This document shows positions 10,500-20,981 of a stretch of DNA of 26,233 bases, in pieces. Source of the stretch: Multifurca ochricompacta (lineage: Eukaryota; Basidiomycota; Agaricomycetes; Russulales; Russulaceae); assembly GCA_022496185.1 (NCBI GenBank), contig WTXG01000394.1, positions 1 to 26,233 on the forward strand, given 5' to 3'. The translations under genes and the position numbers were made by a program. Numbering within the stretch: the stretch's first letter is position 1; each line of letters begins with the position of its first letter. Below the pieces are notes generated by a model. That model had not been told where the DNA came from. It did no database searches and saw only the letters and a program-made list of their open reading frames with translations.

Positions 10500-10509
10500 A
10501 GAAGAGGGG
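10500..10509 (+). other. Polypurine tract of element B
   Basis: AGAAGAGGGG followed by TAA lies immediately before the 3' LTR. D has AGAAGGGAGGG plus TGA in the same place. It would prime plus-strand cDNA synthesis. Confidence 0.75.
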
Positions 10510-10512
10510 TAA

Positions 10513-11107
10513 TGTTACAAACCCCGCTGCGTCATCTCGTTTCCTTTTTCCATCACGTGACGTGCTGTTTGACTCCGTTTGCCCCTTCGTTGATTGTGTT
10601 ATGACTTCCGTTGTACCTATTTGTTCCTTATCTTTGACCCAAGGCTGTGCTTATCTCTGACTCGTACTTTACACAAGAACACTTATGTATTTTCCCACCA
10701 GAATCGCGACTATACCAGATTCGTCTACGTATATTCTCACCTGGCCCACATTGACTCCATCCCCCATTTGATTTCATTACGACTTTGTTGATACATCGAG
10801 TACGGTACTCCGATTTAGACTCCGACCTCTATTACGTATATAAGGCCTGCCTAGATAGCCTGTATGCCTTAGACTCGACTTCTTAATCGACTTGGTGCAT
10901 TACCTTCTGGGTGATTCCTAAGACCCGACTCTTGAATTGTCTCAGTGCTTCTGGCACTTGTCCGCTCACCAGCACCAAGGGATTAGCTCCTTTGTGTTGA
11001 CTTCTCACCCGCTCTCCGTGCACTTGAAAGACAGTACACACCTGACTTCGTAGTTTTGCTACATGACTCCTCACACGTCATGACGAACGCCCACACCAGG
11101 CGTTACA
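10513..11107 (+). repeat. 3' LTR of element B (595 bp)
   Basis: It is the partner of 3579-4173 with the same length. It begins TGTTACAAACCCC and ends AGGCGTTACA. The differences from the 5' LTR that I can count are CpG transitions only. Confidence 0.95.
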
Positions 11108-11112
11108 GTGGA
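11108..11112. repeat. Target-site duplication of B, right copy (GTGGA)
   Basis: It matches 3574-3578 and follows the last base of the 3' LTR. Confidence 0.93.
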
Positions 11113-14100
11113 GCCACAGACAATTTCATTAGTCCATGACTAATCAAAACCTTGAGCCTGGGGATACTGGCCCTTCCCCAAGAAAAGAATATCTGGAATA
11201 TTGATGGAACAGCCAACTGTGCTGGAAAGATCACACATTACACTGATCTAAACGTCCAAGTCGGGGAAACAACAAGAGTTATTCGTTTCTTGGTCACCAA
11301 CTTAGGAGATGAAGATCTTATCCTAGGATATCCATGGCTCGCTGCATTTGAACCCAAAATCAACTGGACAGATGCAACAATGGATAAAGACTCATATCCC
11401 ACCATCATTACATCAATAGGCTATGATTATGCAATCAGACACCCAACAATAAGAGCCGCCATTACAGATGAAGAAGATCCAGGTCACTGTTATGCTACCA
11501 AAGCATCAGAGTTAGCCCAGAAAGCAGTACAAGGGCAGAAGGAGAAGACATACAGCGAAGTAGTACCAAGTGCCTATCATCGGCATTGGAAGGTATTCTC
11601 CAAGGAAGAGTCACAGCGCTTCCCACCCTCCCAACCATGGGATCATGCCATAGACCTGCTCCCTGATACGCCAGTGGCAATAGATTGCAAAATTTATCCA
11701 CTGTCCCAGTCCAAGCAGGTGGCACTGACAGAATTCCTTGAAGAACATTTGGCAAAAGGGTACATTTGCCCATCCAAGTTGCAGTATGCTTTGCCCTTCT
11801 TCTTTATCAAAAAGAAGGATGGTAAGCTGCGGCCAGTCCAGGATTATCGACAAATCAATGCTCATACTGTGAAGAATGCCTATCCCCTGCCGCTCATCTC
11901 CGAGCTCATTGACACCATGAGGGATAAGTCCCTCTTCTCAAAGATGGACGTGTGGTGGGGGTACAATAATGTCAGAATCAAGGAAGGCGACCAGTGCAAG
12001 GCAGTGTTCAAAATGAATCAGGGATTATTCGAACCAAACGTCATGTTCTTTGGCCTTATGAACTCACCAGCAACATTCCAAGCCATGATGAACCACATCT
12101 TCCGTGACCTCATTCTTACTGGAGTAGTGGTCTATATGGATGACATTTTAGTAGCCACCCCAGACAACCTAGACCACCATCAAGACCATGTGCATCAGGT
12201 ACTAGACATATTACAAGAACACGACCTGTACCTCAAACCCACCAAGTGTTCCTTCGAGCAGCGAAGCATTGAGTACCTAGGAGTTATCTTAGAAGGAGGA
12301 CAAGTGCACATGGACCCTGTTAAAGTACAAGGAATCTGGGAGTGGCCAGTACCAACCTGTGTCAAAGATGTCCAGTCATTCATTGGGTTTTGCAACTTCT
12401 ACCGACGCTTTGTCAAAGGGTTCTCGGGCATCGCATGACCATTGAATGATCTATTGAAAAAGGACATGCCATGGCATTGGAGTTTAACACAGCAACAGGC
12501 GTTTGAACAGATCAGAGACCTAGTCGGCTCAGAGCCGGTACTCATCCAACTGGACCTAAGTCACCCATTTGAACTGGAAGTGGATGCCTCTCACTTTGCA
12601 AATGGAGCTGTACTATACCAGAGAGATGCCACACAGATACTTCACCCAGTGGCATACTACTCCGAAACCTTCTCCCCAGCCGAATGGAACTATGACATCT
12701 GGGATAGGGAACTCTTAGCCATAGTCAAGGCATTACAACACTGGCGACCTTACCTGGCAGGGACTCCACATAAAACCATCATCCACACTGACCATTCCAA
12801 CCTATTGTATTGGAAGGAACCCCATAAAATCAGTCGACGTGTGGCACGAGAGGTCCTGGAGTTAGAGGAATACAACTTCACCTTGAAACACATTGCTGGA
12901 AGCCAAAATGCCAGAGCAGATGTGCTGTCATGCAGGCCAGATATGCATATGGGCAAGGATGACAATAACGACGTCACTGTCCTCCCAGAGGAGGTGTTTG
13001 CAAAGACCACTGTTGTCAGTCTTCATGATATGGATCTGTGGGCACAGGTCTCACAGAATATGAACCCCACACTTTGCCGCTCATGGGCCAACGCACATAA
13101 CTTGAAAGAAGTTAACAGCCTCTGGTGGAAAGACGGGGATCGACTTGTTGTCACTGGTGGCAACAACATTAAGAGGGGGGTGATCCATTTTCACCACGAC
13201 CTCCCTTCTGCTGGCCACCCGGGCATCACCAATACCTACACCCTTGCCAAACAAGACTATTGGTGGCCCAATATGAAGAAGGACATTGAGAGCTACATAC
13301 AAGGATGTGCAGTGTGTCAAGCAAACAAAGTTAACACACACCCAAAAGTTCCGCCGACGCACCCCATTACTCCTGTCTTGTCTACTCCTTTCCAGACCAT
13401 TGCCATGGACTTCATTGTCAAACTACCTAAGTCACAGGGCTTCGACACCATCCTCACGATCACCGACCACAATTGCTCCAAAGTGGCCTTGTTCATCCCC
13501 TGCAATGAAACCATCACTGCTGAAGGAGTGGCAAAGCTATACCTGAATCATGTATACCGCCACTATGGACTCCCCAAAAAGATTATATCTGACCAAGATA
13601 CCAGATTCACATCGGCATTTGCTAAAGCCCTATGCAAGACATTAGACATCGCACAAAATATCTCTACAGCTTACCACCCACAAACAGATGGGCAGTCCGA
13701 ACAAACAAACCAATGGTTAGAACAGTACCTTTGGTTCTGGTGCAACAGCAGACAAGATGACTGGGCGGAATGGCTATCAACCGCAGAGTTTGCTCACAAT
13801 TCATGGCCCAATGGGACCACAAAAGCCACCCCCTTTTCCCTTATCATGGGCTGGACTCCGCACACCACATGGACAGATAAGCCCACTAATGTCCCCTCGG
13901 TAACCCAATGGATAAGCCAATGGGAAGAACTATGACAATCAGCCAATGAAAACCTGGTAAAGGCGCAACAACTCCTGGCGGCACAGCCAAGCGCATTCAC
14001 ACCTTATCAGGCCAATGACTGGGTCTGGCTCAAGGGAAGGAACATTCACATGTCACACCCCTTGACCAAACTAGTGCCCTGACGTCACGGACCCTTCCAG

Positions 14101-14448
14101 ATCACAAGGAAGCTATTGGATGTATCCTACGAACTATGGCTGCCCCCGAAATGGAAGATCCATCCCATCTTCCATGCCAAGCTTCTGACCCCATATAAGG
14201 AGACCTCCATTCACAGAGAGAACTTCCCGAGGCCTCCACCTGACCTTATCGATGGAGAAGAGGAGTGGGAAGTAGAACGCATTCTAGACTCAAAGCGACA
14301 AGGTCAAGGGCACAAGCTGTATTACCTCGTTAAGTGGAAGGGATTCCCAGACTCTGACAACTCATGGGAACCGGCCAGAGAAATCTTTGCCCCAGTCCTT
14401 ATCTCAGAGTTTCATATCCGACACCCAGAAGCGCCCAAGAACACTTAA
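11108..14448 (+). pseudogene. pol: Pol of element C (protease remainder to chromodomain), four TGA stops and no frameshift
   Basis: One continuous frame runs from the protease (GATDNFISP) through RT (VYMDD near 12128-12143), RNase H (LEVDAS near 12576; TDHSNL near 12788), integrase (HHCC about 13187-13320; AMDF near 13405; DDE glutamate near 13700) to a chromodomain (14266-14400) and a TAA at 14446. The only breaks are TGA at 11137, 12436, 13933 and 14080, all at CGA positions in relatives. Several Arg residues are replaced by Trp, Cys, His or Gln, for example in KMDVWWGYNN, as expected from C-to-T change at CpG. The protease active site is also altered to DCG. The TAA after the chromodomain matches that of D and looks like the true pol end. 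Confidence 0.9.
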
Positions 14449-14524
14449 AAGGAATGACCCCAGACCCTGTCGAATTCCCCAGTACATGCTCTCACAGCAA
14501 TGTCCTACCACTATACAATCCATT

Positions 14525-14713
14525 ATGTCTTTCATCACTGCCAATGCTGCCGTTGACACCTTCACTGCCTCTACTGTAGTCGTCAAAAACTTCCCCTTTG
14601 CTCATCCCTCTACATGTCCTTCGTCCCCCATCAATTATGAAGCTGCAGAAGCACGAGTAAAGAACCAGTCTCCCAACCCCAATGACGACTTCGAGCACTG
14701 TGAAGAGCCACAC
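14525..14713 (+). pseudogene. ORF3 of element C, N-terminal part
   Basis: It starts ATG (MSFITANAAVDTF) 77 bp after the pol TAA and in the +1 frame relative to pol. It has 63 codons to the D insertion. It matches the N-terminus of ORF3 in D (MSSSFIAASAAIDAF), including the PSSPINYEAAEARVKNQSPN stretch. It resumes in frame at 22802. Confidence 0.8.
14709..14713. repeat. Target-site duplication of D, left copy (CACAC)
   Basis: CACAC directly precedes the 5' LTR of D and is repeated at 22797-22801. Confidence 0.92.
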
Positions 14714-15303
14714 TGTTACGACCAGGGCCCAGCAGCCCTATTTTCTTTACCCTCCCTAACAGAGATCCCACTCGCCCACCGACGTTACACTTCCTTATTA
14801 CGTCTCCCTCCTGGGACCCCTCACATGTGCTGCTCCCATCCCTGTGACTGTTGTTTGGACTTGTGTACATACTATTTACCCATGCTTACCCTTCTTATCT
14901 TGTTATCTCCTTATCTTACAATCGGACACTTACTTAGTTCCCTATCAGAAGCCAGGCTTTATGCCCTCTGCTTTTGGATATTTGGGCCCACTTGACTCCA
15001 TACTCTTATCTCATAGACGCCCGCTGAGTTACATATATAAGTCTGCTGTAGCTACCTAGTAGACCTCAGACTCGACTTATTGAATACATCGGTGCCTGTC
15101 TTCTGGACATCCCCTGTGGAACCTTTGACTCATTCATCTCAGTACTTTTGGTACTTCCCCGCTCAACATAGTTGTCGGGTACGGCCCCTTCGACTTTGAC
15201 TCATCCCACCCAAACTCCAAGGAGCCTTATTGGTTTCTTACCCAAACCTGTAAAGTCGCGCTGTCACACACATCATGTGGAACGTCCCACATCGGACGTA
15301 ACA
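14714..15303 (+). repeat. 5' LTR of element D (590 bp)
   Basis: It starts TGTTACGACCAGGGC and ends CGGACGTAACA. It pairs with 22207-22796 and is related to the LTR of A. It carries a TATATAA box at 15034-15040. Confidence 0.95.
15034..15078 (+). promoter_or_regulatory. LTR promoter of D: TATA box and predicted +1
   Basis: TATATAA starts at 15034 and AGACTCGACTT at 15068, the same 34-bp spacing as in B although the surrounding LTR sequence differs. The 11-mer pairs with the PBS at 15306-15316 apart from one CpG-type mismatch. Confidence 0.68.
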
Positions 15304-15305
15304 TC

Positions 15306-15316
15306 AAGTCAAGTCT
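15306..15316 (+). other. Primer-binding site of D, self-priming type
   Basis: AAGTCAAGTCT differs from the ideal AAGTCGAGTCT by one CG-to-CA change, consistent with decay of a formerly perfect 11-bp pairing with the LTR. Confidence 0.7.
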
Positions 15317-15322
15317 CTCATC

Positions 15323-16837
15323 GTGGCTTCCAGCCACAGTCAGACCCTCTTCCATGAAGAACTCATCGAACGCAGAGATGAGCATAATCTTTCACAGCAA
15401 GTACTTGGCTCTGCCACCTGGAAAGACTTTGAATCCAAGTTTGGATATTACGTCTATCACGACAGAAGATACCAACTGGTAGAATACGACAATGAAAAGA
15501 GAGTTTGGTATCGCATCTGATACTTGGATAGCCGACACTCTTGGGTCACTACAGGACCCGCCCCACCTGAATTTGGATTAGGACCATGGAGAGAAAATCC
15601 CCTGGCCATTGTCATGGACTCCGAACCAGAGGAGTACATAGAAGAACATAGCGAAGAAGCACTGGTATTAGCATCGACTACAACCCCAGTTGCACCAGCA
15701 GTTGTCATGATCAGAGCCCCTGCATTGACAACTCCTCAGATATCCACACAGTCCACCAGTACCATTACCCTGTCCCAAAAGATGTCCACTATTGCTGCCC
15801 AACTCCCAGACCCAGCCCCTCCACCCCCACCACCACCACCAGTCATGATGCCACTGAACATACCCCCACCCTCTGGACGACTGTCTGGTGTATTACCCCA
15901 GACGTTCACTGGGGATCGTTTGCAGAGCAAGAAATTCATGTTGGAGTTTACGACATTCAAAAACTTCAACCATGATGTCCCCCAGATCATTAACCCTTTC
16001 CAATGCGCCAACCTGTTCTTATCCCTGATACGAGGGGATGTGGTGGATGACTGGACAATGGAACAGCTGGAGTGGCTGAACAAACAAGTTGAAAATGGTC
16101 GTCGCACCACTAATGAAGTTCTCTGGGAAACCATTGCCCAGAGATTTAAAGATGTGTTTATGGATGGGCAGGCCAAGCAGAAGGCTGCCCGAGAATTAAA
16201 GTCCTTGAAGATGGAAAAGGGAGAACTAGATGCCTATGTGGCGAAGTTCAGGAGCCTAGCCAACAGGGCTGGGTATGACACAGATGAAGAAGCGACACTG
16301 GATCTCTTCTCACAAGGATTGCCCAATCCGCTGGTCAAGAATATCATCCAGTTCCACCACCCCCAGGACTGGGATGGATGGGTCGATGCTGCGTGATGAC
16401 AGCAGCAGGACTATCTCAACTTCCAAACATGTTTCGGAATTGACACCAAGAAAGGAAAGACCCATGACCAATGGAAGGCCACCTTCAGGATAAAACCCAC
16501 CCATGTCTCCCAGAGGGACCCAAACGCCATGGACACCTCGGCCAACAGAACCAGAGCACAGGCTGCACTCACTGAGGACGAGAGGCAGATGTTGATGAAA
16601 GAAGGAAGGTGTTTTCGCTGCAAAGCACAGGGCCACATGTCAAGGGAATGCCCAAAGAAGGGAGCATGAGTGGCAGAGGCAACAGTTGTGCCTGTCTGTA
16701 ACAATCCACCTACTGTTGACAAAAGGACGCTGATGAAGGAGGAAAAGGCACAAGAAATATGGGCCAACATGATGAAAGAAAGTGAGGAAGTGCAAGCCAT
16801 CTTGGTAGAGAAGGCATTCACCAAAAAGGATTTTTAA
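15323..16837 (+). pseudogene. gag: Gag of element D, four in-frame TGA codons
   Basis: It has 504 codons plus TAA, the same length as Gag of A and highly similar to it. A GTG start, acidic stretch, long proline run (about 15810-15870), capsid-like region and CX2CX4HX4C knuckle (CFRCKAQGH, about 16613-16654) are all present. TGAs are at 15518, 16394, 16397 (two consecutive) and 16667. At each, the aligned A residue is Arg or the neighbourhood fits CGA. It ends GAT TTT TAA with pol in the -1 frame. Confidence 0.9.
16828..16837 (+). promoter_or_regulatory. Gag/Pol -1 frameshift site of D (GGATTTTTAA)
   Basis: It is identical in sequence to the B site. Gag ends GAT TTT TAA and pol reads GGA TTT TTA in the -1 frame. 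Confidence 0.55.
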
Positions 16838-18670
16838 CTAGCTCTACCCCTTTGGCCTGGGCACAAGCATTACATGTAACCTCTGTGTACACTAGTCGCT
16901 TCAAATCGTTGAAAATACCAGTACATTTCGAAACTACACAGAGGACGGCCGACTGTGACATCTTGATTGACTCAGGAGCCACCGACAACTTCATCAGCCC
17001 CTGGATGGCGAGAACCATGGGTTTGGGGATGCTGGAACTCCCCCAAGAAAAGAATATTTGGAATATAGACGGAATGGCCAATAAAGCCAGAAGGATTACC
17101 CACTACACTGACCTCAACATCCAAGTGGGAGAAAGGACAAAAATAATTTGATTTCTTGTCACAGACCTAGGAAACGAAGATTTAATCTCAGGGTATCCAT
17201 GGCTGGCAGCATTTGAACCAAAGATCAACTGGAGCGATGCAACCATGGATAAAGAGTTCTACCCTGTTCTCATCACATTGCTAGGGTATGACTACACCAT
17301 CTGACAGGCAAAAATACAACGGTTAGAGGAAGAAGACTCAGGCCACTGTTATGCTACGAAAGCATCAGAACTTGCCCAGAAAGTGATGGAAGGGCATGCA
17401 GAGAAGACCTTTGAGGAGGTAGTGCCGGAAGCTTACCACTGACATTGGAAGGTGTTTTCAGAGGAAGAGTCACAATGCTTCCCACCCATGTGACCTTGGG
17501 ACCATGCCATCGAATTTACACCTGATACCCCATCTGCCATTGATTGCAAAATCTACCCACTGTCCCAGAACAAACAAGCAGCGCTCACCACATTCCTCGA
17601 AGAGCACCTTGCAAAGGGGTATATTCATCCGTCAAAGTCACCATATGTGTCACCCTTCTTCTTCATCAAGAAAAAGGACAGCAAACTTCGACCTGTTCAG
17701 GACTATCGACAGATAAATGCCTATACCATAAAGAACGCCTATCCTCTTCCCCTCATCTCTGAGCTCATTGACACCATGTGAGATAAGTCCCTCTTTTCCA
17801 AAATGGACGTCCGATGGGGATACAACAACATCAGGATTAAGGAGGGAGATCAATGCAAGGCAGCATTTAAGACCAATCAGGGACTCTTTGAACCAAATGT
17901 TATGTTCTTCGGTCTTACCAACTCGCTGGCTACTTTTCAATCTATGATGAACCACATCTTCTGCGACCTTATTCTCACAGGCAAAGTAGTGGTGTACATG
18001 GACGACATCCTAGTGGCCACAGTTGATGATCTGGTCCATCACCAGGAACGGGTTCACCAAGTGCTGGACATCCTACATGAACATGATCTGTATCTCAAAC
18101 CAGCCAAGTGTTCATTCGAGCAATGAAGTGTAGAATACCTGGGAGTTATCCTGGAAGGAGGACGTGTACGGATGGACCCCGTAAAAGTACAAGGGATCCA
18201 AGAGTGGCCCACACCGACATGCATCAAGGACGTGCAATCCTTCATTGGATTCTGCAATTTCTACCGACGATTTGTATGTGGGTTTTCAGGAATTGCCCAA
18301 CCATTGAATGGGTTGCTAAAGAAAGATGTACCTTGGCATTGGGAAAGAGAGCAGCAACGAGCCTTCGAACAGATCCAAGATATCGTGGGTTCAGAACTGG
18401 TCCTCTTGCAACCAGACCTAGCAAAACCCTTTGAACTCAAAGTTGATGCATCACACTTTGCGAACAGTGCAGTACTCAACCAATGGGATGCGACAGGGTT
18501 GCTTCACCCAGTCGCCTTCTATTCGGAAACCTTCTCACCAGCGGAATGCAATTATGACATCTGGGATAGAGAACTGCTCGCCATTGTAAAAGCACTACGA
18601 CATTGGCGACCATATTTAGCAGGGACCCCTCATAAGACCATTATCCACACCAACCACTCCAACCTACTCT

Positions 18671-18675
18671 ATTGG
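18671..18675. repeat. Target-site duplication of solo LTR E, left copy (ATTGG)
   Basis: ATTGG is present here and again at 19271-19275. Confidence 0.92.
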
Positions 18676-19270
18676 TGTTACGAACCCCACCGTGTCGTCT
18701 TTATTTTCCTTTGACGTCACATGACACCCTGTTTGGCCCTGTTTGCCCCTTTGTTGACCATGTTGTGACTTCCTTTGTGTATATTTGTTCCTTATCTTTG
18801 ACCGAGGCTGTGCTTATCTCTGACTCATACCTTACACAAGAACTCTTACGTATTTTCCCACCAGAATCGCGACTATACCGGATCCGTCTACGTATATTCT
18901 CATCTGACCCACATTGACTCCGTTCCCCATTAAGACATATTACGACTTTGTTGATACATCAAGTACGATACTCCGATTCAGACTCCGATCTCTATTACAT
19001 ATATAAGGCCCGCCTAGATAGCCTGTATGCCTTAGACTCGACTTCTTAATCGACTTGGTGCATTACCTTCTGGGTGATTCCTAAGACCCGACTCTTGAAT
19101 CGTCTCAGTGCTTTTGGCACTTCTCTGCTCACCAGTACTAAGGGATTAGCTCCTTGGTATTGACCTCTCACCCGAACTCTGTGTACTTGAAAGACAGTGC
19201 ACACCTGACTTCGTAGTTTTGCTACGCGACTTATCACATGTTGTGACAAACGCCCGCACCAGGCGTTACA
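18676..19270 (+). repeat. Solo LTR E (595 bp, B family)
   Basis: A B-family LTR standing alone, TGTTACGAACCCC to AGGCGTTACA, flanked by ATTGG and embedded in RNase H of D. It is the product expected from LTR-LTR recombination of a full element. A TATA box at 19000 and AGACTCGACTT at 19034 keep the 34-bp spacing. Confidence 0.94.
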
Positions 19271-19275
19271 ATTGG
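19271..19275. repeat. Target-site duplication of solo LTR E, right copy (ATTGG)
   Basis: It matches 18671-18675. The pol frame resumes immediately after it. Confidence 0.92.
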
Positions 19276-20910
19276 AAAGAACCCCACAAAATCAGTCAAC
19301 AAGTGGCTCGTGAAGTTTTGGAGCTGGAGGAGTACAATTTCATATTAAAACACATTGCAGGAAGTCGCAATGCACGTGCAGATGCCCTGTCACGACAACC
19401 TGACCTAAACAATGGAGAGGAAGATAACAGCGACATCATGGTACTCCCTGAAGAAGTCTTCGCAAAGACAGCCGTTGTCAGTCTCCACAACATGGACTTA
19501 TGGGCTCAGGTGTCACAAAATATGAACCAACCATTATGTCAATCATGGGCTGACGCACACAACCTGAAAAAGGTTGATGGATTATGGTGGAAGGACGGAG
19601 ATCGACTCATTGTCACCGGTGGTGACAACATTAAGAGGGGGGTGATCCATTTTCACCACGACCTTCCCTCCACAGGACACCCAGGTATCGCCAACACATA
19701 CGCCCTGGCTAAACGAGATTACTGGTGGCCAAATATGAAGAAGGACGTGGAGGACTACGTCAAAGGATGTGCGGACTGCCAAGCCAATAAAGTAAACACA
19801 CACCCACACCCACCAGCACTATTCCCAATCACACCTACAGCTTCGCTACCATTCCAGACCATTGCGATGGATTTCATTGTCAAACTTCCAGTCTCCAGAG
19901 GTTTTGATTCCATCTTGACTATCACTGACCATGATTGTTCAAAAGCAGCATTGTTCATACCATGCAATGAGTCCATCACAGCGGAAGGCGTAGCCAAACT
20001 TTACCTGGATCATGTCTATAGGCATTATGGCCTCCTGGAAAAGATTATCTCAGACTGCGACCCATGCTTCACTTCCACATTCGCCAGAGCACTCTGTAAA
20101 GTGCTGGACATAACCCAGAACATCTCAACAGCCTACCACCCACAGACAGATGGACAATCAGAAAGGACAAACCAGTGGCTCGAACAATATCTTCGATTCT
20201 GGTGCAATGGATGACAGGATGACTGGGCTGACTGGCTGGCAATGGCAGAATTTGTGCATAACTCCTGGCCCAATGGCACCACAAAGACTCCCCCATTTTC
20301 ACTTATCATGGGATGGACACCCCGGACCACCTGGGCCAAGAAACCCATGAATGTCCCATCAGCTGCACAGCATATCAGCCAATGGGAGGAAATCAGGAAA
20401 TTGGCCAATGAGAACCTGTTAAAGGCACAAGAAGCCCTCTCAGGAAGACCTTCGAAGTTCACACCTTATCGGACCAATGACCTTGTCTGGTTGGATGGGA
20501 AGCACATTCACACATCACATCCAACAGCCAAACTAGCGCCCCAACGTCATGGACCTTTCATGATAACAAGGAAGCTGTCAGATGTGTCATATGAGCTCGA
20601 ACTTCCATCCACATGGAGAATCCATCCAGTCTTCCATGCAAGACTTTTGACACCTTACAAAGAAACATCCCTACATGGGGAGAACTTCCCAAGACCTCCC
20701 CCTGAATTGGTTGATGGAGAAGTGGAATGGGAAGTGGAGCAAATTCTGGACTCCCTACGTAAAGGCCAAGGGCACAAGTTACATTACCTGATCAAGTGGA
20801 AGGGTTTCCCAGACTCTGACAATTCGTGGGAACCAGCCAGGAATATCTTTGCCCTGGATCTGATCGCGGAGTTCCACTTATGACATCCCCAAGTGCCCAG
20901 AAACAGTTAA
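19276..20910 (+). pseudogene. pol: Pol of element D, part 2 (RNase H remainder, integrase, chromodomain)
   Basis: It continues KEPHKIS of RNase H, then the integrase HHCC finger (about 19645-19785), AMDF (about 19864), the second Asp motif mutated to SDCDPCF (about 20050; Arg to Cys twice), TDGQSER (about 20146), a GPF motif (about 20552) and a chromodomain (about 20725-20860, EWEVEQI to KWKGFPDSDN). TGAs are at 20212 and 20881, both at expected CGA codons. The frame ends RNS plus TAA at 20908-20910, the equivalent of the C pol stop. Confidence 0.9.
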
Positions 20911-20981
20911 AAGGAGGACAGACTCTCGACTTCTTTCCCCCAGAACAACCCTTCACCAGCAATGTCCTAACCATAACTGAT

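Larger units (their letters stand above)
3579..11107 (+). mobile_element. Element B: complete but degraded Ty3/Gypsy chromovirus (7529 bp)
   Basis: The element has two 595-bp LTRs, a self-priming PBS, gag, pol, ORF3 and a polypurine tract, bounded by GTGGA duplications. The LTRs differ by eye at only eight positions, all CpG transitions, so it is fairly young. It cannot make proteins as it stands: nine in-frame TGA codons and one single-base deletion break gag, pol and ORF3. Solo LTRs E and F belong to the same LTR family. Confidence 0.95.
16828..18675 (+). pseudogene. pol: Pol of element D, part 1 (protease, RT, start of RNase H)
   Basis: It reads in a single frame from the frameshift site: protease DSGATDN (about 16969-16989), RT with VYMDD (about 17992-18006) and the first part of RNase H, ending LLYW where solo LTR E is inserted. 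TGAs are at 17149, 17302, 17440, 17491, 17779 and 18124; C or A carry Arg or a CGA-derived codon at most of these. The RNase H motif TDHSNL reads TNHSNL here (GAC to AAC at a former CpG), so a catalytic Asp is lost as well. It continues at 19276 in the same phase. Confidence 0.9.
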
